Below are positions 60,016-64,000 of a stretch of 64,000 nt of DNA, one piece after another. The DNA is taken from assembly GCA_001830045.1 (NCBI GenBank), contig MIDA01000105.1, positions 24,487 through 88,486 on the forward strand. The letters run 5' to 3'. The position numbers and the translations under genes are program-made. Below the pieces are notes generated by a model that saw only the letters and a program-made list of their open reading frames with translations, was not told where the DNA came from and made no database searches. The stretch is from Tenericutes bacterium RIFOXYA12_FULL_35_10. Lineage in GTDB: Bacteria > Bacillota_I > Bacilli_A > Acholeplasmatales > Acholeplasmataceae. Position 1 is the stretch's first letter; each line of letters begins with the position of its first letter.

Positions 60016-60798
60016 ATGAATCTTTTTCTATCGATTGGTCCCATCAATTTTGATCTTTCATCACTGATTAGCTTTCTGATTGGTATCAGTTTTGGCTTTT
60101 TAATGCTACTCCTTATTTATGTTTATGCGGTATTAAAAAGTGTTAACAAGGGCTTAAAGTTACGTCAAACCGATGAACAAGATATTGATGAAGAAGAAAT
60201 CAAGTGGCTTATTCAAGATGCGATTAAGTTATTTAAAAATAAAGAAGCTCGTGAAGAAGCTGGATTTGCGAAACATCTTCTTGAGGTTAATAAAGAATTA
60301 TCTGTTGACATTGCTAAAAAGTTTTACCCGAAATCAAAATATCCTTATTTAGAATTAACTGTTGATGAAACGTTAATGTTAAATCATTATATTACAGACC
60401 GTTTTCAAGAACTCATGGCATCTTCAAGAATTTTACGTTTAACTAGAGGATGGACCTTAGCTAAAATTGTTGAAATGAATGAAGTGAAAAATAAAATTGA
60501 AAAAAATGCGATTGTAAAAACTGTAAAAAAATATTCCGGTTTAACCAAAGCTGCAGGTGCGGTGATGAATGCGGTTAATCCCGTTTATTGGTTTAGACGA
60601 TTTACAAAAGAAGTTGCACTTCAAATCGTCAGTATTCAAATTGGTATTGCCTTAATTAAAATTACGGGTGAAGAAACCTATAAGATTTACAGCAAAAAAG
60701 TATTTAACGCTGAAAAAACGATTGATATGGATGTTGAAGCACTGTATAACGATTTAAAGAAGGAAGTTAAAAATGTTGTCGAACAGGGGGACGAATAA
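60016..60798 (+). CDS. uncharacterised membrane-anchored protein preceding ftsK
   Basis: N-terminal TM (SFLIGISFGFLMLLLIYVYAVL), helical cytoplasmic region, second hydrophobic segment near the C-terminus. Confidence 0.65.
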   Translation: MNLFLSIGPINFDLSSLISFLIGISFGFLMLLLIYVYAVLKSVNKGLKLRQTDEQDIDEEEIKWLIQDAIKLFKNKEAREEAGFAKHLLEVNKELSVDIAKKFYPKSKYPYLELTVDETLMLNHYITDRFQELMASSRILRLTRGWTLAKIVEMNEVKNKIEKNAIVKTVKKYSGLTKAAGAVMNAVNPVYWFRRFTKEVALQIVSIQIGIALIKITGEETYKIYSKKVFNAEKTIDMDVEALYNDLKKEVKNVVEQGDE

Positions 60799-60799
60799 G

Positions 60800-62881
60800 A
60801 TGAAAAAGGTTAAAGAAAATCCAACACTAAACATTGAAAAAGAACCTTTTGTCATTCCGCAGTTTGTCAAATTGGAAGGTATTAGGGGTAAAATGAAATA
60901 CCAAACAAGTCGGTTTGTTTCACCGATTTTTGGTCGTAGTGTCAAAGATGTCGTTACGGTTCCTTTTACGATTAAAGATACGGGAGATACAACCAAACGT
61001 TTTGATGCTTTTCGAACAAAACCTAAATTATCAGAAGAAGAAGCTATTAGAAAGCATGGCAATAAGTTTTATGAATTTACCAACATTGTCTCGTTGAAGA
61101 CGAGAGAAGATTATTTTGGCCCTTCAACGTATACGCCTTCTAAAGAAGAAGATGTTCAGAAAAAAGAAGAACGTAAAGCCATTAAGCCCATTGGTAGACA
61201 TATCAAAGATATACCTGCTTTTGTCCCGGACCCTATGCCATTTAAGGCTAACCCCGAACCTAAGCGTACAGTTGCTTATGTACCGCCCGTTTTACAAGAT
61301 GAGAAAAAAATTGATCGTGAACCTTCAGTAGAGACCTATAAGAGAACTACCTATGAAAAACCGGTTGTTACATCTGATTTTGGATCATCACGAACACGTG
61401 AAGAAGAATCACCACGTTTTGTTCAAAAGGAAGTTTATGTTCCAAAAGAGGAAAAGCGTTATTTATATCCACCAGTGACGTTATTTTCTAAAAAACAACG
61501 TGATTTAGATGAGAAACCACAATGGCTTTTAGATCAAATTGATGTTATTAATTCTACATTAAATCAATTTGGTGTTGAAGGCGAAGTTTCCGGTTCAAAA
61601 AAAGGACCTACGGTTACGCGTTATGAAATCGCACTTGAACCAGGTGTCAACGTCAAACGTGTGACATCCATTCAAGAGAATCTCATGATGAATCTTGCAT
61701 CAAAATCCATTCGTATTGAAGCACCTATTCCGGGTAAACCTTATGTGGGTATTGAAGTACCTAACGTAAAAACTGAAATTGTTGCTTTTGGTAATGTTGT
61801 TGATACAAAGGATTTTATGGATGATATGGATCATCCTTTAAAAGTTGCACTTGGTGTTGATATTGATGGTGAAAATATTTATGTCGATATTCAAGCGATG
61901 CCTCATGGTTTAATTGCAGGTGCGACAAACAGTGGTAAATCTGTTTGTGTGAATACCGTTTTAGTGAGCTTACTCATTAAAAACTCACCTGATGATTTAA
62001 AACTTATTTTAATCGACCCGAAAATGGTTGAATTAACTCCTTATAATGATCTACCTCATTTAGTTACACCTGTCATTACAGATGTGAAGATGGCTGCAGC
62101 TGCACTAAACTGGGCAGTGAATGAAATGGAAAAAAGATATCAACTCTTTGCTGGTAGTAGAGCAAGAGATATTAGATCATTTAATGATAATGTCAAACGT
62201 GGACTTGTGGACCATCCCAAAATGCCTTTTATTGTCATTGTGATCGATGAATTAGCCGATCTCATGATGGTAGCTCCCCATGATGTTGAAGATTCTATTC
62301 AACGTTTAACACAAAAAGCAAGAGCAGCAGGTATTCATCTTTTAGTCGCAACCCAAAGACCAACGACCGATGTTGTTAAGGGTACGATTAAGTCGAATAT
62401 TCCAGCGCGTATTGCATTTAAAGTGGCATCTTTCGTGGATTCAACAACGATTTTAGATGGTGCTGGTGCTGAAGCATTGCTTGGTAAAGGCGATATGCTT
62501 TTAAAGAGAGCTGATCGTACACATCGTCTACAAGGTGCATATATTCCTGATGATGAAATTTATGCAGTGACCGATTTTATTCGTAAACAATCAAACCCTG
62601 ATTATATTTTCGAACATGATGCGTTAAGACAACAATTAAAGAATAAACAAATCGTGACTGATGATTTGTTTCAAGATGTTTGTCGTTATGTTGTATCAAC
62701 AGGTAGTTCATCGATTAATACCATTCAAAAAGAATTTGAAGTGGGGTTTAACCGTGCACAACGCCTATTTGAAATGATGGAGGAATTTGAAATCGTATCA
62801 CGAGGTCAAGGCACAAAAGCAAGAGAAGTCTTAGTCACACCAAGTGAACTCGAAGAGATTTTAGCAAACATTGAATCTTAA
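60800..62881 (+). CDS. ftsK: FtsK/SpoIIIE-family DNA translocase without N-terminal TM region
   Basis: MPHGLIAGATNSGKSVCVNTVLVSLL, LILIDPKMVELTPYNDLPHL, VIVIDELADLMM, VATQRPTTDVVKGTIKSNIPARIAFKV, C-terminal gamma winged helix. Confidence 0.94.
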   Translation: MKKVKENPTLNIEKEPFVIPQFVKLEGIRGKMKYQTSRFVSPIFGRSVKDVVTVPFTIKDTGDTTKRFDAFRTKPKLSEEEAIRKHGNKFYEFTNIVSLKTREDYFGPSTYTPSKEEDVQKKEERKAIKPIGRHIKDIPAFVPDPMPFKANPEPKRTVAYVPPVLQDEKKIDREPSVETYKRTTYEKPVVTSDFGSSRTREEESPRFVQKEVYVPKEEKRYLYPPVTLFSKKQRDLDEKPQWLLDQIDVINSTLNQFGVEGEVSGSKKGPTVTRYEIALEPGVNVKRVTSIQENLMMNLASKSIRIEAPIPGKPYVGIEVPNVKTEIVAFGNVVDTKDFMDDMDHPLKVALGVDIDGENIYVDIQAMPHGLIAGATNSGKSVCVNTVLVSLLIKNSPDDLKLILIDPKMVELTPYNDLPHLVTPVITDVKMAAAALNWAVNEMEKRYQLFAGSRARDIRSFNDNVKRGLVDHPKMPFIVIVIDELADLMMVAPHDVEDSIQRLTQKARAAGIHLLVATQRPTTDVVKGTIKSNIPARIAFKVASFVDSTTILDGAGAEALLGKGDMLLKRADRTHRLQGAYIPDDEIYAVTDFIRKQSNPDYIFEHDALRQQLKNKQIVTDDLFQDVCRYVVSTGSSSINTIQKEFEVGFNRAQRLFEMMEEFEIVSRGQGTKAREVLVTPSELEEILANIES

Positions 62882-62899
62882 GTAAAAAGGATGGAAGAC

Positions 62900-63643
62900 A
62901 TGACCGTAAAGAAAGCTTATAAGACTTTAATCATCACCGTTATCTTTATGATGTTAACCATCATTTTTTATGCATTTCATGTCTCTAAACTTTCTTTATC
63001 GTGGGCGATGAGTGGTTTTGTCATTTCAGTTCTTGGAAGTATTATCTCTATTGTTGTTTCCATTAGAGAAAGTAGTCATAAAAGAGAAATATCGGATGGC
63101 TTTTGGGCAAAACAGCGTTTTGAAATCTTAGATTGGCTCACCTTCTTAAGTGTGAGTTTGATGGGAATCTTCCTTGTGTTCATGTTTATCGTACTTCCAT
63201 CAGTTGTAAGATTTTCATCGATGGAACCCACTCTATATCCCGGTGATCGCGTGGTTGTCTATCATTTTATGTATGAACCAGAATTAAATGATGTTGTGAT
63301 CGTTAAAATTGATGAAGAAACATATTACATTAAACGTGTTCACGCCATGCCAGGGGATATCATTCGCTTTTATGACATGGGTGATGGGAATTACCGCATT
63401 CAGATTAATGGTGAGTTTCCAAAATCACCTGAAGATCAATATTATATAATTGACATTTTAGGTAAAGAAGCTGTATTAGAAAAAATGGACGGAGAAGAAC
63501 TGATAGCAGATTATTACCTCGTTTTTGGTGATAATGCGAATAATTCCATTGATTCACGTTCTAAAGATATTGGTCCGATTCATATTGACCAAATTGTAGG
63601 GAAGGCTATTTTAAGATTATGGCCTTTTGGAGGTATCAAATGA
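62900..63643 (+). CDS. lepB: signal peptidase I
   Basis: FSSMEPTLYPGDRVVV (catalytic Ser), YYIKRVHAMPGDII (catalytic Lys), VFGDNANNSIDSR. Confidence 0.9.
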   Translation: MTVKKAYKTLIITVIFMMLTIIFYAFHVSKLSLSWAMSGFVISVLGSIISIVVSIRESSHKREISDGFWAKQRFEILDWLTFLSVSLMGIFLVFMFIVLPSVVRFSSMEPTLYPGDRVVVYHFMYEPELNDVVIVKIDEETYYIKRVHAMPGDIIRFYDMGDGNYRIQINGEFPKSPEDQYYIIDILGKEAVLEKMDGEELIADYYLVFGDNANNSIDSRSKDIGPIHIDQIVGKAILRLWPFGGIK

Positions 63644-64000
63644 CACATAAACAAATCCAATGGTTTCCTGGCCATATGTTTAAATCTTTAAGAGAAATTA
63701 GAGAAAAAGTCAAATTGATGGATCTCGTTTTTGTCTTACTTGATGCAAGACTTCCCTATTCTTCGATGAATCCAGAACTCTATAAAATCATTTCACATAA
63801 ACCGATGTTACTCTTATTTAATAAAATGGATTTAGCAGATGATCAGATCACCCATTTCTTTATGAAACATTACCAAGAGCAAGGCTATTATACGTTAAAG
63901 ATAGATGCTGCTAGTGGTAAGAACGTTCAAAAGATTAGAGGTATGGCTGAAGAAATATTAAAAGAAAAATTGGATAGAGAAAAAGCTAAAGGATTAAAAC
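63640..64000 (+). CDS. rbgA: ribosome biogenesis GTPase YlqF/RbgA (truncated by window end)
   Basis: ATGA overlap with lepB; translates MTHKQIQWFPGHMFKSLREIREKVKLMDLVFVLLDARLPYSSMNPEL...LLLFNKMDLAD. Not in the ORF track because it has no stop in the window. Confidence 0.92.
   Translation, partial: MTHKQIQWFPGHMFKSLREIREKVKLMDLVFVLLDARLPYSSMNPELYKIISHKPMLLLFNKMDLADDQITHFFMKHYQEQGYYTLKIDAASGKNVQKIRGMAEEILKEKLDREKAKGLK

Overview
The window is gene-dense, low-GC and almost entirely + strand. It uses the standard code (TGA as stop, TGG for Trp). Gene content and order look like a low-GC Firmicute or Mollicute relative (Acholeplasma/Izemoplasma-like); this placement is inference, since no rRNA is present. 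Most of it is core: partial ppdK, pyk, uvrB, pepT, cysK-cysE, secG, rsmE, a macromolecular-synthesis block (rpsU, phoH, ybeY, cdd, era, recO, glyS, dnaG, rpoD, trmK), one tRNA-Arg(TCT), an FtsK/SpoIIIE translocase, a signal peptidase I and the start of rbgA. Less ordinary parts: (i) a DUF4143-type AAA ATPase gene bounded by near-identical 21-bp direct repeats, with a 23-bp-spaced repeat in its promoter; (ii) three heterodimeric ABC exporter pairs, two of them with MarR regulators in mirrored gene order; (iii) a DUF2089/SHOCT-like three-gene operon; (iv) a ZIP/DtxR pair with a perfect 16-bp palindrome at its promoter; (v) a compact ~9.7-kb type IV pilus-like locus (50198-59917). The pilus locus is the best candidate for an unusual system. 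It has divergent minor pilins (one with a beta-helix/bactofilin-like C-terminal domain), an extracytoplasmic VanW-like protein, PilB, PilC, a major pilin with its own promoter and attenuator, PilD, a PilM-PilN fusion and a PilO-like protein. It has no PilT. All family calls come from reading motifs in the translated ORFs; no searches were run.
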